This document shows positions 1 to 9,218 of a DNA stretch of 64,000 nt, one piece after another. Position numbers and translations under genes: made by a program. The stretch's first letter is position 1. Every line of letters starts with the position of its first letter. The notes under the pieces were generated by a model. The model did not search any database. It saw only the letters and a list, made by a program, of their open reading frames with translations, and had not been told where the DNA came from. The DNA comes from Desulforhopalus sp. (GTDB lineage Bacteria; Desulfobacterota; Desulfobulbia; Desulfobulbales; Desulfocapsaceae), in contig JAOTRX010000011.1 of assembly GCA_030247675.1 (NCBI GenBank), positions 102,352 through 166,351 on the forward strand, in the 5' to 3' direction.

Positions 1-129
1 GCCGAGATATATTTTACCGACGTCATGTGGCCGGAATTCAGGAAAGATGTTTTTCTCAAGGCACTCAGTGATTATCAGATGCGGGAGAGACGATTCGGTC
101 GCACTGGGGAACAACTGCAAAAAGAATAA
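1..129 (+). CDS. uppS: Undecaprenyl diphosphate synthase, C-terminal fragment
   Basis: The first 42 codons read in frame to a TAA at 127-129 and match the end of the cis-prenyl transferase family. The segment IYFTDVMWPEF and the following YQMRERRFG are the usual C-terminal signature, with the RxR that contacts the pyrophosphate of isopentenyl diphosphate. The enzyme makes the C55 lipid carrier for peptidoglycan and O-antigen synthesis at the inner membrane. Only the 3' end lies in the window, so the start and catalytic Asp cannot be seen. It ends 3 bases before cdsA, and uppS-cdsA-dxr-rseP is a widespread bacterial order, which supports the call. Confidence 0.85.
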   Translation, partial: AEIYFTDVMWPEFRKDVFLKALSDYQMRERRFGRTGEQLQKE

Positions 130-132
130 AAC

Positions 133-939
133 ATGAACAAACGTGTAGTCCCCGGGCTTCTCATCGCTGGTCTCTGGTTTTTTCTGCTTTTAAAGGGATC
201 ACCTCAACTTTTTGGTTTTATCGCCTCATTGATTGTTTTTTGGGCGGGAGATGAATATCTCCGGATGATTGATGCCCGAAACATTCACATCATTGAGCGT
301 TGGGGCCTAAACATTTGTTTGACGGCGCCCATTGCATCTGTCTGTCTATACCCGCAACTCGCAATCATTGCTCCAGTTCTGCTCTGCTCATTTTTTCTTA
401 TCATTTGTTATTTTCTCTATCGTTATAAAGATTTAGAAGATAATTTTAATTTTTTCTGTCGACTTGTTTTTGGAATATTCTATCTGGGGCTTTTGGGAGC
501 ACACCTTGTATTATTGAGGTTTTCACCGGATGGCGGTTCGTGGCTTATTGTTGGCACCGCTATCACTTCTGGGTCAGATACAGGTGCTTATTTCGTTGGC
601 AGGGCGATTGGAAAGAGAAAACTCTGTCCGAATATCAGTCCTAATAAGACAGTTGAGGGTGCAGTGGGTGGAGTGGTTGCGGGCCTAGTTGCTGGCCTTG
701 GTTTCGCTCATTTTTTCTTGCCTACGGTAAACTTGTGCTATCTTGCAGCGATTGCCGTTATTCTAGCTCTTGTTGGCATTCTTGGTGATCTTACGGAATC
801 GATCATTAAAAGAGGAACAGGCACCAAGGATTCTGGCCGATGTTTGGCCGGTCACGGAGGTATTCTTGACCGGGTTGACTCGCTTCTTTTTGTGGTTCCG
901 GCGCTGTATTATATTTTGGCTCTATCGGGATTGAGATGA
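133..939 (+). CDS. cdsA: Phosphatidate cytidylyltransferase (CDP-diglyceride synthase)
   Basis: Makes CDP-diacylglycerol from phosphatidic acid and CTP at the inner membrane, the entry point to all phospholipids. The 268-residue protein is almost wholly hydrophobic, with about eight predicted membrane segments. Near the C-terminus it carries the family signature: SIIKRGTGTKDSG followed by GHGGILDRVDS, holding the KD and DRxDS residues used for metal and CTP binding. Length is typical of the family. The ATG lies 3 bases after uppS, and the stop overlaps the dxr start by 4 bases (ATGA), so the genes are surely co-transcribed and probably translationally coupled. Confidence 0.93.
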   Translation: MNKRVVPGLLIAGLWFFLLLKGSPQLFGFIASLIVFWAGDEYLRMIDARNIHIIERWGLNICLTAPIASVCLYPQLAIIAPVLLCSFFLIICYFLYRYKDLEDNFNFFCRLVFGIFYLGLLGAHLVLLRFSPDGGSWLIVGTAITSGSDTGAYFVGRAIGKRKLCPNISPNKTVEGAVGGVVAGLVAGLGFAHFFLPTVNLCYLAAIAVILALVGILGDLTESIIKRGTGTKDSGRCLAGHGGILDRVDSLLFVVPALYYILALSGLR

Positions 940-2105
940 AACACATTTCCCTGCTCGGTTCGACCGGCTCTATTGGAGTCAATGTCCTCTCTGTAGTCAG
1001 GGAATTTCCAGAACGATACAAAATCGTGGCATTGGCCGCTGGAACCAATGTGCAAAGGTTTGCAGAACAAATTGAGGAGTTTCGACCTCAGCTTGTTTCG
1101 GTAAGCGACGAACGATGCGCCCGGGAGTTGCACGATTTACTGCAAAAGAATACCCGTACCTCCATAGTTTTTGGCGATGAGGGAAATATCCTCGTTGCCG
1201 CTTATCAAAAGGCCCAATTTACGGTTTCGGCAATTGTCGGTGCTGCAGGATTATTACCGACGCTTGCGGCAATTAGGGCTGGCAAGGATATTGGCCTTGC
1301 GAACAAGGAAACGCTTGTTATGGCCGGGAAAATTGTTATGGCTGCGATAAAGGAAAGTGGCGCAAAGTTGCTACCTATCGATTCCGAGCATTCAGCCATT
1401 TTCCAGGCTCTTGAGGCCGGGCAAAAAAAAGATCTAAAGAAAATCATTTTGACTGCTTCCGGAGGACCGTTTCGTGGCTTGAAGAGAGATCACCTGCGCA
1501 AGGTCACCAAGGAGCAGGCGCTTGCTCATCCGAACTGGAGCATGGGTAGGAAAATATCTATTGATTCCGCTACTTTGATGAATAAGGGGCTTGAGGTCAT
1601 AGAGGCAAAATGGCTTTTTGATGTCGATGCCAATGCTATTGAGGTGGTTGTTCATCCCCAATCTATCGTCCATTCTTTAGTAGAGTACCAAGATGGATCG
1701 GTTCTGGCGCAGCTGGGTATCCCTGACATGCGCATTCCCATTGCCTATGCTCTTTCATATCCGGAGCGCTTGCCGTTAAGCCTGCAGCCGCTTAAATTAT
1801 CGCAATGCGCTAGTCTCCAATTTATGGAACCCGACAATGCCAGCTTCCCGGCCTTGCAGCTTGCCTTTAGAGCTCTGCATAGAGGAGGAGTTTGTCCGGC
1901 GGTTCTCAATGCTGCAAATGAAGTAGCAGTTGATGCATTTCTTGCTGATCAAATAGATTTTCTGCAAATTGCCGAGACAGTTGAGCGGACAATGGATATT
2001 GTAGTCCAAGGAAGCGATACAAGTCTTTCCGATGTGCTGCTGGCTGATAGCGAGGCTCGAAGAGTCGCATTGAAGTTAGTAGCTGAGTGTTCCTCAAATA
2101 ATTAA
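936..2105 (+). CDS. dxr: 1-deoxy-D-xylulose 5-phosphate reductoisomerase
   Basis: Catalyses the NADPH-dependent rearrangement of DXP to 2-C-methyl-D-erythritol 4-phosphate, the committed step of the MEP isoprenoid pathway. The 389 residues are full length. Visible motifs are the nucleotide-binding loop GSTGSIGVNVL at the N-terminus, ANKETLV, SEHSAIFQ with the metal-binding acid, ASGGPFR, and HPNWSMGRKISIDSATLMNK, which forms the substrate lid. It overlaps cdsA by 4 bases. ispG of the same pathway lies about 2 kb downstream in the same run, so isoprenoid precursor and lipid-carrier synthesis are grouped here. Confidence 0.96.
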   Translation: MKHISLLGSTGSIGVNVLSVVREFPERYKIVALAAGTNVQRFAEQIEEFRPQLVSVSDERCARELHDLLQKNTRTSIVFGDEGNILVAAYQKAQFTVSAIVGAAGLLPTLAAIRAGKDIGLANKETLVMAGKIVMAAIKESGAKLLPIDSEHSAIFQALEAGQKKDLKKIILTASGGPFRGLKRDHLRKVTKEQALAHPNWSMGRKISIDSATLMNKGLEVIEAKWLFDVDANAIEVVVHPQSIVHSLVEYQDGSVLAQLGIPDMRIPIAYALSYPERLPLSLQPLKLSQCASLQFMEPDNASFPALQLAFRALHRGGVCPAVLNAANEVAVDAFLADQIDFLQIAETVERTMDIVVQGSDTSLSDVLLADSEARRVALKLVAECSSNN

Positions 2106-2150
2106 TTATTTTACTCCGCACGGAGAGAAATCTCCCCGCCATTTTCTCAT

Positions 2151-3224
2151 ATGAATACCATTCTGTCGTTTATTCTTGTTCTTGGTCTACTTATTTTTGT
2201 TCATGAATTCGGACATTTCATTTTTGCCAAATGGTTTGGAGTCAGGGTGTTGAAGTTTTCTCTCGGTTTTGGACCAAAGATTTTTGGCAAGGTCATAGGT
2301 GAAACGGAGTATGTCATTTCCGCTTTTCCCCTCGGTGGCTTTGTGAAGATGTTTGGTGAAAATCCCGATGAACAGGCTGTTCCCGACGAGGACAAGCGGG
2401 TGTCTTTTGCTCATAAACCGGTATGGCAAAGGTTTTTCATTGTCTTTGCCGGGCCAGTTTTCAACCTCCTCTTTTCAGTACTTTTATTCTTCATGGTTTT
2501 CGCTATTCTTGGAATTCCAACCTCGGTCGATACTACCCGTGTCGGGAAAGTCAATGCAGACTCTCCAGCCAGTCGAGGAGGGCTTCTTGAGAATGATATG
2601 ATTTTGCGAATCAATGAACGCGAAACACTTGTATGGGAAGACGTTCTTGGTGGCGTAAAGGCAAGCGAGGGCCAGCCGCTCAGCGTTGTCGTTCAGCGTG
2701 GTAACGAAAAGATCCATCTAACCATAACTCCCGCTCTTGATGCGGTCAAAAATGTTTTTGGTGAAGTAGTCGAACAACGGTTTATGATCGGAATTAAAAA
2801 GGCCGATGAAATGATCTGGAAAGAGAGCACTTTCTATACGTCTCTTGAAAATGCCTTGATCCAGACCTGGATGTATATCTCTTTGACGGCAGTCGGTTTT
2901 GTAAAAATTATTCAGCAGGTTGTCCCGGCTTCGGAAATAGGCGGACCTATTCTTATCGCTCAGATTGCTGGGCAACAGATGCAGGCGGGATGGGTAAATC
3001 TCATCTATTTTATGGCCCTGTTAAGCGTCAACCTGGGATTACTGAATCTTTTACCGATACCGGTACTTGATGGTGGTCATCTCGCCTTTTTAACCCTTGA
3101 GGGATTGCGGCGAAAACCTTTAGGAATGCGAGCGCAGATTATTGCTCAGCAGGTAGGTATTGGCTTACTCGGAACGCTTATGGTGTTCGCTTTCTATAAT
3201 GATATCGTCCGACTATTTCAATGA
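2151..3224 (+). CDS. rseP: RIP metalloprotease RseP (site-2 protease family)
   Basis: Intramembrane zinc protease of the M50 family, which cleaves anti-sigma factors or leftover signal peptides within the inner membrane. The zinc motif HEFGH lies in the first membrane segment at about residue 19, and the third ligand region LLPIPVLDGGH is near residue 300. A single PDZ domain sits between them at about residues 120-200, whereas E. coli RseP has two. The 357-residue length fits the one-PDZ form. It follows dxr by 45 bases, an order seen in many Proteobacteria. No rseA or rpoE is visible in this window, so its substrate is unknown. Confidence 0.93.
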   Translation: MNTILSFILVLGLLIFVHEFGHFIFAKWFGVRVLKFSLGFGPKIFGKVIGETEYVISAFPLGGFVKMFGENPDEQAVPDEDKRVSFAHKPVWQRFFIVFAGPVFNLLFSVLLFFMVFAILGIPTSVDTTRVGKVNADSPASRGGLLENDMILRINERETLVWEDVLGGVKASEGQPLSVVVQRGNEKIHLTITPALDAVKNVFGEVVEQRFMIGIKKADEMIWKESTFYTSLENALIQTWMYISLTAVGFVKIIQQVVPASEIGGPILIAQIAGQQMQAGWVNLIYFMALLSVNLGLLNLLPIPVLDGGHLAFLTLEGLRRKPLGMRAQIIAQQVGIGLLGTLMVFAFYNDIVRLFQ

Positions 3225-3240
3225 TGGAGTTTACAATCCG

Positions 3241-3954
3241 TTGATATTGTCCTTGGATACATCGACACCTTGCAGTTCCGTCGCTCTTACTGCCGGAACA
3301 CGTCAGCGGGGAGAAGTTGTCGCGGCCCTGAGCATTACCGGAACCTTGACCCATTCCCGGCGATTGCTTGGGGCCATTGACTGGATCATGACCGAGGCTG
3401 GAATTAACTGGCAGGACATCACCGGAATAGGAGTGAGTCTTGGACCCGGAAGTTTTACTGGTCTGCGCATTGGGATGGCAACCGCCAAGGGATTGGCTGC
3501 AGCCGCTGACAAGGTTTTGCTTGGAGTTTCTACCTTGGACTCCTTAGCTGCGAAATGTGTGACCAACAGGCTAATCTGCAGCCTTCTGGATGCCCGCAAG
3601 CAAGAGGTTTACGCTGCCTTTTACCGGTGTAATCAACGGGGCCTGACTGAGCGTGTCTGTGAGCCAGTGGTTGTTCCCCCGGCAAAACTGGCCGCATCTA
3701 TCGATGAACCGGTAGTATTGGTTGGCAATGGTGCCCGGATCTACAGAGACGTTTGGCAGACGACACTTTGCGAGAAAGTGCAGTTTGCACCAGCGGGTTT
3801 ACACGAACCATCGGCCACCTCTCTTGGCTTTCTGGCCGGAGAATTGCTCGAAAAAGGGCAACTCCTTGATTTAGCTGAGGGAACACCTCTCTATGTAAGA
3901 AGCTCCGATGCCGAATTGAATCTGATAAAAAAACAGAGTCAGCAAGCGGCTTGA
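3241..3954 (+). CDS. tsaB: tRNA threonylcarbamoyladenosine biosynthesis protein TsaB
   Basis: Partner of TsaD in making t6A37 on ANN-decoding tRNAs. It shows the ASKHA fold marks of the family: LILSLDTSTPCSSVAL at the N-terminus and GVSLGPGSFTGLRIG at about residue 65. The start is a judgement. The frame is open from 3160 and has an ATG at 3199, but that would add a tail inside rseP and lacks a ribosome site. A TTG at 3241 puts the family's usual first strand at residue 2 and has GGAG 11 bases upstream. From there the protein is 237 residues, typical for TsaB. It lies 16 bases after rseP and is probably in the same transcript. Confidence 0.88.
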   Translation: MILSLDTSTPCSSVALTAGTRQRGEVVAALSITGTLTHSRRLLGAIDWIMTEAGINWQDITGIGVSLGPGSFTGLRIGMATAKGLAAAADKVLLGVSTLDSLAAKCVTNRLICSLLDARKQEVYAAFYRCNQRGLTERVCEPVVVPPAKLAASIDEPVVLVGNGARIYRDVWQTTLCEKVQFAPAGLHEPSATSLGFLAGELLEKGQLLDLAEGTPLYVRSSDAELNLIKKQSQQAA

Positions 3955-4073
3955 AAGCATAAACTCGGTGGGCATTGGTTTTCTGTTTGGTGTTGCCGGT
4001 CGCGTCTATACACATCGAGCATTACAAGAAGATTCAAGAATACTGAAAGTCTGTATCTATTTATTATGATTCA

Positions 4074-5174
4074 ATGATCGCCAGGAAGAAAACACGACAA
4101 ATACATGTTGGCGCGGTTGCCATTGGCGGTGATGCCCCAGTATCGGTCCAATCGATGACAAATACCGATACTAAAGATGTTGAGCAAACCGTCGGTCAGA
4201 TTGAACGCTTGCAATCGGCGGGCTGCGATATTGTTAGGGTTGCCGTCATCGACAGCGATGCAGCCTCCTCCATCCGCTCGATTCATCAACAGATCTCAAT
4301 CCCTTTAATTGCCGATATCCATTTTGATCATCGCCTGGCAATTGCTGCGATGGAAAATGGTGCTGATGGAATTCGAATCAATCCTGGAAATCTCGGTGGC
4401 GAGGATAAACTCGCCAGGGTAGTTGATGCAGCTCTCATGCATAAAGTACCCATTCGTGTAGGTGTCAACAGTGGTTCGATAGAAAAGGATCTTTTAAAGA
4501 CATACGGCTATCCTTCTCCAGAAAATACCCAGGCGCTTATCGAAAGTGCTCTACGCAATGTCCGGCTTCTAGAAAAACACGGCTTTGAAGATATCAAAAT
4601 CTCCATCAAATCAGCCGATGTTCTCACTACGATAAATGGCTATAAACACCTCGCCGAAGTTACCGATTATCCTCTGCATCTCGGTGTTACCGAGGCGGGA
4701 GGGCTTATCGCCGGCACGGTAAAGTCGAGTGTGGCTTTGGGGGTCTTGCTTAATTTGGGAATAGGCGACACCTTGCGGATTTCCCTGACTCGTGACCCGG
4801 TCGAAGAAGTACGGGTCGGTTTTGAGCTGCTTCGCTCCCTGAAGATCCGTGAACGAGGGCCGGAGCTTATCTCCTGCCCTACATGTGGTCGAACCCGTAT
4901 CGATTTATTTAGTCTCGCCGAGGCGGTTGAAAGGTATATTCAGACCATGGAGAGCCCTTTGAAGGTGGCCGTAATGGGTTGTGTCGTCAATGGGCCGGGT
5001 GAGGCAAAACAGGCTGATATCGGTGTTGCCGGCGGTAACGGCGTGGGAATCATCTTTAAAAAGGGTGTAATCTGGAAGAAGGTGGGGGAAGATGAGCTGC
5101 TCACTGTTTTTATGGACGAATTGAAAAAGATGGAAGAAGAAGGGCGGAAAGAGCAAAAATCTGCTAAAAAATAA
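4074..5174 (+). CDS. ispG: 4-hydroxy-3-methylbut-2-en-1-yl diphosphate synthase
   Basis: Penultimate MEP-pathway enzyme. It converts MEcPP to HMBPP using a 4Fe-4S cluster and two electrons. The 366 residues have an N-terminal TIM barrel opening with RKKTRQIHVG and VSVQSMTNTDT, then a C-terminal cluster domain with ISCPTCGRT and VMGCVVNGPGE, which supply the three cluster cysteines and the glutamate ligand. The bacterial single-barrel form is complete. The ATG at 4074 gives the conserved N-terminus, although no clear ribosome site precedes it. A 119-base gap separates it from tsaB and may hold its own promoter. Confidence 0.96.
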   Translation: MIARKKTRQIHVGAVAIGGDAPVSVQSMTNTDTKDVEQTVGQIERLQSAGCDIVRVAVIDSDAASSIRSIHQQISIPLIADIHFDHRLAIAAMENGADGIRINPGNLGGEDKLARVVDAALMHKVPIRVGVNSGSIEKDLLKTYGYPSPENTQALIESALRNVRLLEKHGFEDIKISIKSADVLTTINGYKHLAEVTDYPLHLGVTEAGGLIAGTVKSSVALGVLLNLGIGDTLRISLTRDPVEEVRVGFELLRSLKIRERGPELISCPTCGRTRIDLFSLAEAVERYIQTMESPLKVAVMGCVVNGPGEAKQADIGVAGGNGVGIIFKKGVIWKKVGEDELLTVFMDELKKMEEEGRKEQKSAKK

Positions 5175-5254
5175 TCTTCTATCCATGAGCGCATCACCAC
5201 AGCTGCAGTTGTGGAAGGATGCTGAATAATTTCAAAACTATACGGAAATACTTT

Positions 5255-6967
5255 ATGCGTTATTCTCAATTGTTGCTGCCGACTCTAAAGGAAGTGCCGG
5301 CTGATGCCGAGGTTGTGAGTCATGTACTGCTGTTAAGGGGCGGATTTATCCGAAAACTCACGGCCGGTATTTATACCTATATGCCGATCGGGTTGGCAGC
5401 AATTCGCAAGGTTGAGAATATTGTCAGGGAGGAGATGAATCGCGCCGGTGCCCAGGAATTATTGATGCCGATGGTGCAGCCCGCAGATCTCTGGATGGAA
5501 ACTGGACGTTATAAGAAATATGGGCCGGAGCTACTGCGGTTTCGCGATCGTCACGAGCGGGAGTCATGCCTGGGGCCGACCCATGAAGAGGTGATTACCG
5601 ATATTGCAAGGAAGGAACTGCATTCTTACCGCGATCTTCCTATTAATCTTTACCAGATTCAAACCAAATTTCGCGACGAAATCCGGCCGCGTTTCGGACT
5701 TATGCGAGGCCGGGAGTTCATCATGAAGGATGCCTATTCCTTCGATATAAGTGATGCGGCGGCGGAGATTTCCTACCGGAAAATGTACGATGCCTATAAA
5801 CGAATCTTCACGCGATGCGGTCTCGATTTTCGTGCGGTTCAGGCCGATTCCGGAGCGATTGGCGGCAGTTTCTCCCATGAATTCATGGTGCTGGCCAAAA
5901 CTGGTGAGGATACCATTGTCGTCTGTAATAACTGTGACTACGCCGCCAACATGGAGAAAGCGGTGGTGAGTTTGCGCGAAAGCACCTCGAAAGAGCCGTT
6001 AGCAGAGATGGCGAAGATTGAAACCCCCGGTAAACGCAAGGTTGGCGCAGTCTGCGAGTTCCTGGGAATTGGTCCCGAGCGGTTGGTTAAAACCCTGGTC
6101 TTTATTGCCGATGGGAAACCGGTCGCGGTGTTGGTGCGGGGCGACCGCGAGGTGGAAGAGGTGAAATTAAAGAACCTCTTGGGAGTGGCCGATGTGGCCA
6201 TGGCTGAAGATCTTGAGGTCTTCAATGCCACGGGAGTGCCGACCGGCTACCTCGGCCCGGTAGGAATAGCCATCCGGATCGTTGCCGACCAAGAAGTTGC
6301 GGCGATGCAGAATTTTTATACCGGAGCAAATGAAAAAAATTATCACCTGCAGAATGTCAACCTCGGGCGTGATTTCCAGGTTGAGGCGGTTGCCGATTTG
6401 CGTCAGATAACCACTGCCGATCCCTGTCCGGAATGCGGGGGTAACCTTGCGCTGACGGAAGGTATTGAGGTTGGCCATGTCTTTAAACTGGGTACAGGGT
6501 ATTCAGAGTCGATGAACGCGACCTTCCAGGACAGCGATGGGCAGGAAAAACATTTTGTCATGGGCTGTTACGGGATTGGGGTGAGCAGGGTGGTTGCCGC
6601 GGCCATTGAGCAGAATCATGATGAGAATGGCATAATTTTCCCGGTTCCTATTGCACCGTATACGGTTATTGTCTTGAATCTTGGCGGCAAGGACGAGCAG
6701 CTTACCGCTGTCGCCGAAAAGCTCTACCAAGACCTGTTGGCCGCAGGCCTTGAAGTTCTGTTTGACGACCGTGATGAAAGACCAGGGTTGAAATTCAAAG
6801 ACGCGGATTTATTGGGTATTCCGTATCGGCTCACGGTCGGAAAGAGCTACACGAAAAACGGTAAGGTAGAGATGCGTCGGCGCAGAGACGGTGTTACCGA
6901 GGAGCTCTCACCCGATGAGGCAGTTACAATGTTGCATGCGAGAATCACGGCCGAACTTGTGAAATAG
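5255..6967 (+). CDS. proS: Prolyl-tRNA synthetase, bacterial type
   Basis: Charges tRNA-Pro. It has the class II core, with motif 2 around TKFRDEIRPRFGLMRGREFIMKD (partial quote: RPRFGLMRGREF) and motif 3 in the GCYGIGVSRVVAA segment. Between them lies the editing (INS, YbaK-like) domain at about residues 225-385, which removes mischarged Ala-tRNA. The anticodon-binding domain ends the protein. From the ATG at 5255 it is 570 residues, starting MRYSQLLLPTLKEVP as the family does. The frame is also open from an ATG at 5219, but that would add 12 unmatched residues and its purine run touches the codon. It is followed within 8 bases by the rel homologue. Confidence 0.95.
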   Translation: MRYSQLLLPTLKEVPADAEVVSHVLLLRGGFIRKLTAGIYTYMPIGLAAIRKVENIVREEMNRAGAQELLMPMVQPADLWMETGRYKKYGPELLRFRDRHERESCLGPTHEEVITDIARKELHSYRDLPINLYQIQTKFRDEIRPRFGLMRGREFIMKDAYSFDISDAAAEISYRKMYDAYKRIFTRCGLDFRAVQADSGAIGGSFSHEFMVLAKTGEDTIVVCNNCDYAANMEKAVVSLRESTSKEPLAEMAKIETPGKRKVGAVCEFLGIGPERLVKTLVFIADGKPVAVLVRGDREVEEVKLKNLLGVADVAMAEDLEVFNATGVPTGYLGPVGIAIRIVADQEVAAMQNFYTGANEKNYHLQNVNLGRDFQVEAVADLRQITTADPCPECGGNLALTEGIEVGHVFKLGTGYSESMNATFQDSDGQEKHFVMGCYGIGVSRVVAAAIEQNHDENGIIFPVPIAPYTVIVLNLGGKDEQLTAVAEKLYQDLLAAGLEVLFDDRDERPGLKFKDADLLGIPYRLTVGKSYTKNGKVEMRRRRDGVTEELSPDEAVTMLHARITAELVK

Positions 6968-6974
6968 CTCTTTG

Positions 6975-9185
6975 ATGACGATGGCAAACGAATCGACAAT
7001 AAATCCGCATGGGCTGAAGACCCTTGCGGCTACCTACCTGCAGGACGTTGATCTATCGCGGATTGATGATGCCTGGGAAATTGTCACCCGGGTTCATAAG
7101 GGAAGTCGCCATTTTTCCGGTGAGCTGTATGTTATACACCTTCTGGAAGTGGCCTCGACTCTCGCATCAATGCACCTTGACCTCGACACCATACTTGCCG
7201 GTCTGCTCCATGGAGTTCTGAAGCAGAAACGAGATGGCAAAGGGGAGGAAGTGACCGTTGAAGAGCTTGCACAAAAATTCGGCAAAGATGTTGCGGCAAT
7301 AGTCGAAGGCTCCACTCGCATTACCCAGGTACAATACAACAGCAAACTGGCGAGTCAGGCGGAAAATCTCAGGAAAATGCTGCTGGCTATGGCGGCGGAT
7401 ATCCGAGTTTTGCTGGTAAAGCTGATTGATAGATTGCTGGACATGTTTCTCCTCGATATGGTTGATCGGGAGAAACAGGTTGACATTGCCAGGGAGACCA
7501 TGGATGTTTATGCCCCCCTGGCAAGTCGACTCGGAATTGACTGGCTAAAAAGGGAACTTGAAGATCATGCCTTTAAATTTTTACACCCGGAGGAGCATTA
7601 CGATCTCTCGCATAAGCTGGAAAGCTCTCTTGACGAACGTCAGAACTATGTTGATGAAGTCATCAAGATTCTTCACGAAAAACTAGCACAGAGTGGGATT
7701 CAGCCTCTCCGCATAATTGGTCGGCCCAAGCATCTTTTCTCCATTTACAAAAAACTCATAGTCCAAAATATTCCTCTTGAGCGGGTCTATGATAAGGTCG
7801 CTTTCCGAATAATTGTTAACACTGTTAACGAGTGTTATGAGGCACTTGGGACTATTCACGCCAATTGGTCGCCGGTTCCCGGACGGATTAAGGATTTTAT
7901 TTCTGTTCCGAAGGCCAATAACTACCAATCGATGCACACTACGGTGGTTGGGCCCCGTGACCACTTTATAGAAATTCAGATTCGCACTGAGGAAATGGAC
8001 CGGGTCGCCCAAGAAGGAGTCGCGGCGCATTGGGCTTACAAAGAAGGGCAAAGGATTAATAAAAATGATGCCAAACTTTTCCGAGAACTGAAGAAGCTCG
8101 TTGCCTCGCTCCAGGAAGTCGAGGATCCCCGCGAATTTCTTGATAGCGTTGTCGGCGAGCTCTATGATCCGGAGATTTATGCCCTTACCCCGACCGGGGA
8201 GGTCAAGGAGTTTCCGATTGGCAGTTGTCCCATTGATTTTGCCTATTCTATTCACACCGAGGTCGGCGACCGCTGCGTTGGCGCCAAGGTAAATGGCCGC
8301 CAGGTGCCCTTGAAATATCAGTTGCAGACTGGTGATATCGTTGAAATTATCACCTCTCCAACCCAGCTTCCCCGCCGCGGCTGGCTGGACCTGGTGAAGA
8401 CCAGCCGAGCGAGGACCAGAATTCGTTCCTGGTTGCGCCGTGAAGAGAAGGAGAAGGCCCTCAAGCTTGGCAGGGAGATCTGTGAACGTGAGATAAAAAA
8501 ATACGATACTTCCCTGAAGAAGATCATTAAAAGCGGGCATATCCGGTTGATTCTCAAGCAGCTGCGCTGCAACTCCTTGGATGATTTACTTGCCAAGGTC
8601 GGTAGCGGGGTGATCACTGTACAAAACCTTATAAAAGGTTTGCAACCAGCTGAGCTACGCAAGGAACAGGAGCAGCAGACGGCCGAAATGTCCCCGGAAG
8701 ATTTGGCAAACCTCATGGTTAACCAGCAGGCCAGCGATGAGGAACCGGGGAAATCGGGCATCAAAATAGACGGTATTGACGGGATGCTGATGAAGATCAG
8801 TCAATGCTGCCAGCCTTTGCCTGGCGATCCCATCGTCGGATTTATCACAATGGGTCGGGGTGTTTCTATCCACAAATCCGATTGCGTCAATCTGTTGAGC
8901 TCCGATCCCAAAAGGTGGATCGATGTCTCTTGGAGCGGTATTGCCGAAAAGATTTACCGGGTAGGAATTCACATCAGTGCGGAAAACCGGCGGGGTATTT
9001 TTGCAGAAATCAGTGGGGCTATCAGTGCTGATAATGCAAATATCGTCGATATCTCTGCCCATACCACGGTTACAGACCGGGCGGAAATGACTATCTCTTT
9101 AGAAGTTGGAAATCTCGACCATCTCCAAACCTTGATGCTTCACCTGCGGCAGTTGGCAGCCGTTATTGCCGTCCGAAGGCTCTAA
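6975..9185 (+). CDS. Rel/SpoT-family (p)ppGpp synthetase with degraded hydrolase site
   Basis: Long RelA/SpoT homologue of the stringent response, 736 residues, with the full order HD (about 45-150), synthetase (about 235-350), TGS (about 395-455) and C-terminal ACT (about 660-735). The synthetase looks intact: GRPKHLFSIYKK, the RxKD element in GRIKDF, NNYQSMHTT and EIQIRT. The HD hydrolase does not. The usual LLHDxxEDT is LLHGVLKQK, losing the metal-binding Asp and the catalytic Glu-Asp pair, and RLHNMRTL is RLLDMFLLD. The expected product is a synthetase that cannot degrade ppGpp, derived from the bifunctional RxKD lineage. ATGs at 6975 and 6981 and a TTG at 6972 are alternative starts. Confidence 0.9.
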   Translation: MTMANESTINPHGLKTLAATYLQDVDLSRIDDAWEIVTRVHKGSRHFSGELYVIHLLEVASTLASMHLDLDTILAGLLHGVLKQKRDGKGEEVTVEELAQKFGKDVAAIVEGSTRITQVQYNSKLASQAENLRKMLLAMAADIRVLLVKLIDRLLDMFLLDMVDREKQVDIARETMDVYAPLASRLGIDWLKRELEDHAFKFLHPEEHYDLSHKLESSLDERQNYVDEVIKILHEKLAQSGIQPLRIIGRPKHLFSIYKKLIVQNIPLERVYDKVAFRIIVNTVNECYEALGTIHANWSPVPGRIKDFISVPKANNYQSMHTTVVGPRDHFIEIQIRTEEMDRVAQEGVAAHWAYKEGQRINKNDAKLFRELKKLVASLQEVEDPREFLDSVVGELYDPEIYALTPTGEVKEFPIGSCPIDFAYSIHTEVGDRCVGAKVNGRQVPLKYQLQTGDIVEIITSPTQLPRRGWLDLVKTSRARTRIRSWLRREEKEKALKLGREICEREIKKYDTSLKKIIKSGHIRLILKQLRCNSLDDLLAKVGSGVITVQNLIKGLQPAELRKEQEQQTAEMSPEDLANLMVNQQASDEEPGKSGIKIDGIDGMLMKISQCCQPLPGDPIVGFITMGRGVSIHKSDCVNLLSSDPKRWIDVSWSGIAEKIYRVGIHISAENRRGIFAEISGAISADNANIVDISAHTTVTDRAEMTISLEVGNLDHLQTLMLHLRQLAAVIAVRRL

Positions 9186-9218
9186 GCAGAGGCTTCGGAG
9201 AGGGCGACAAGGTAGACC

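Noticed and set aside
7683..8540. 285-codon open frame on the - strand inside the rel homologue
   Set aside because: It lies wholly antisense to a conserved gene, and its translation has no recognisable domain.
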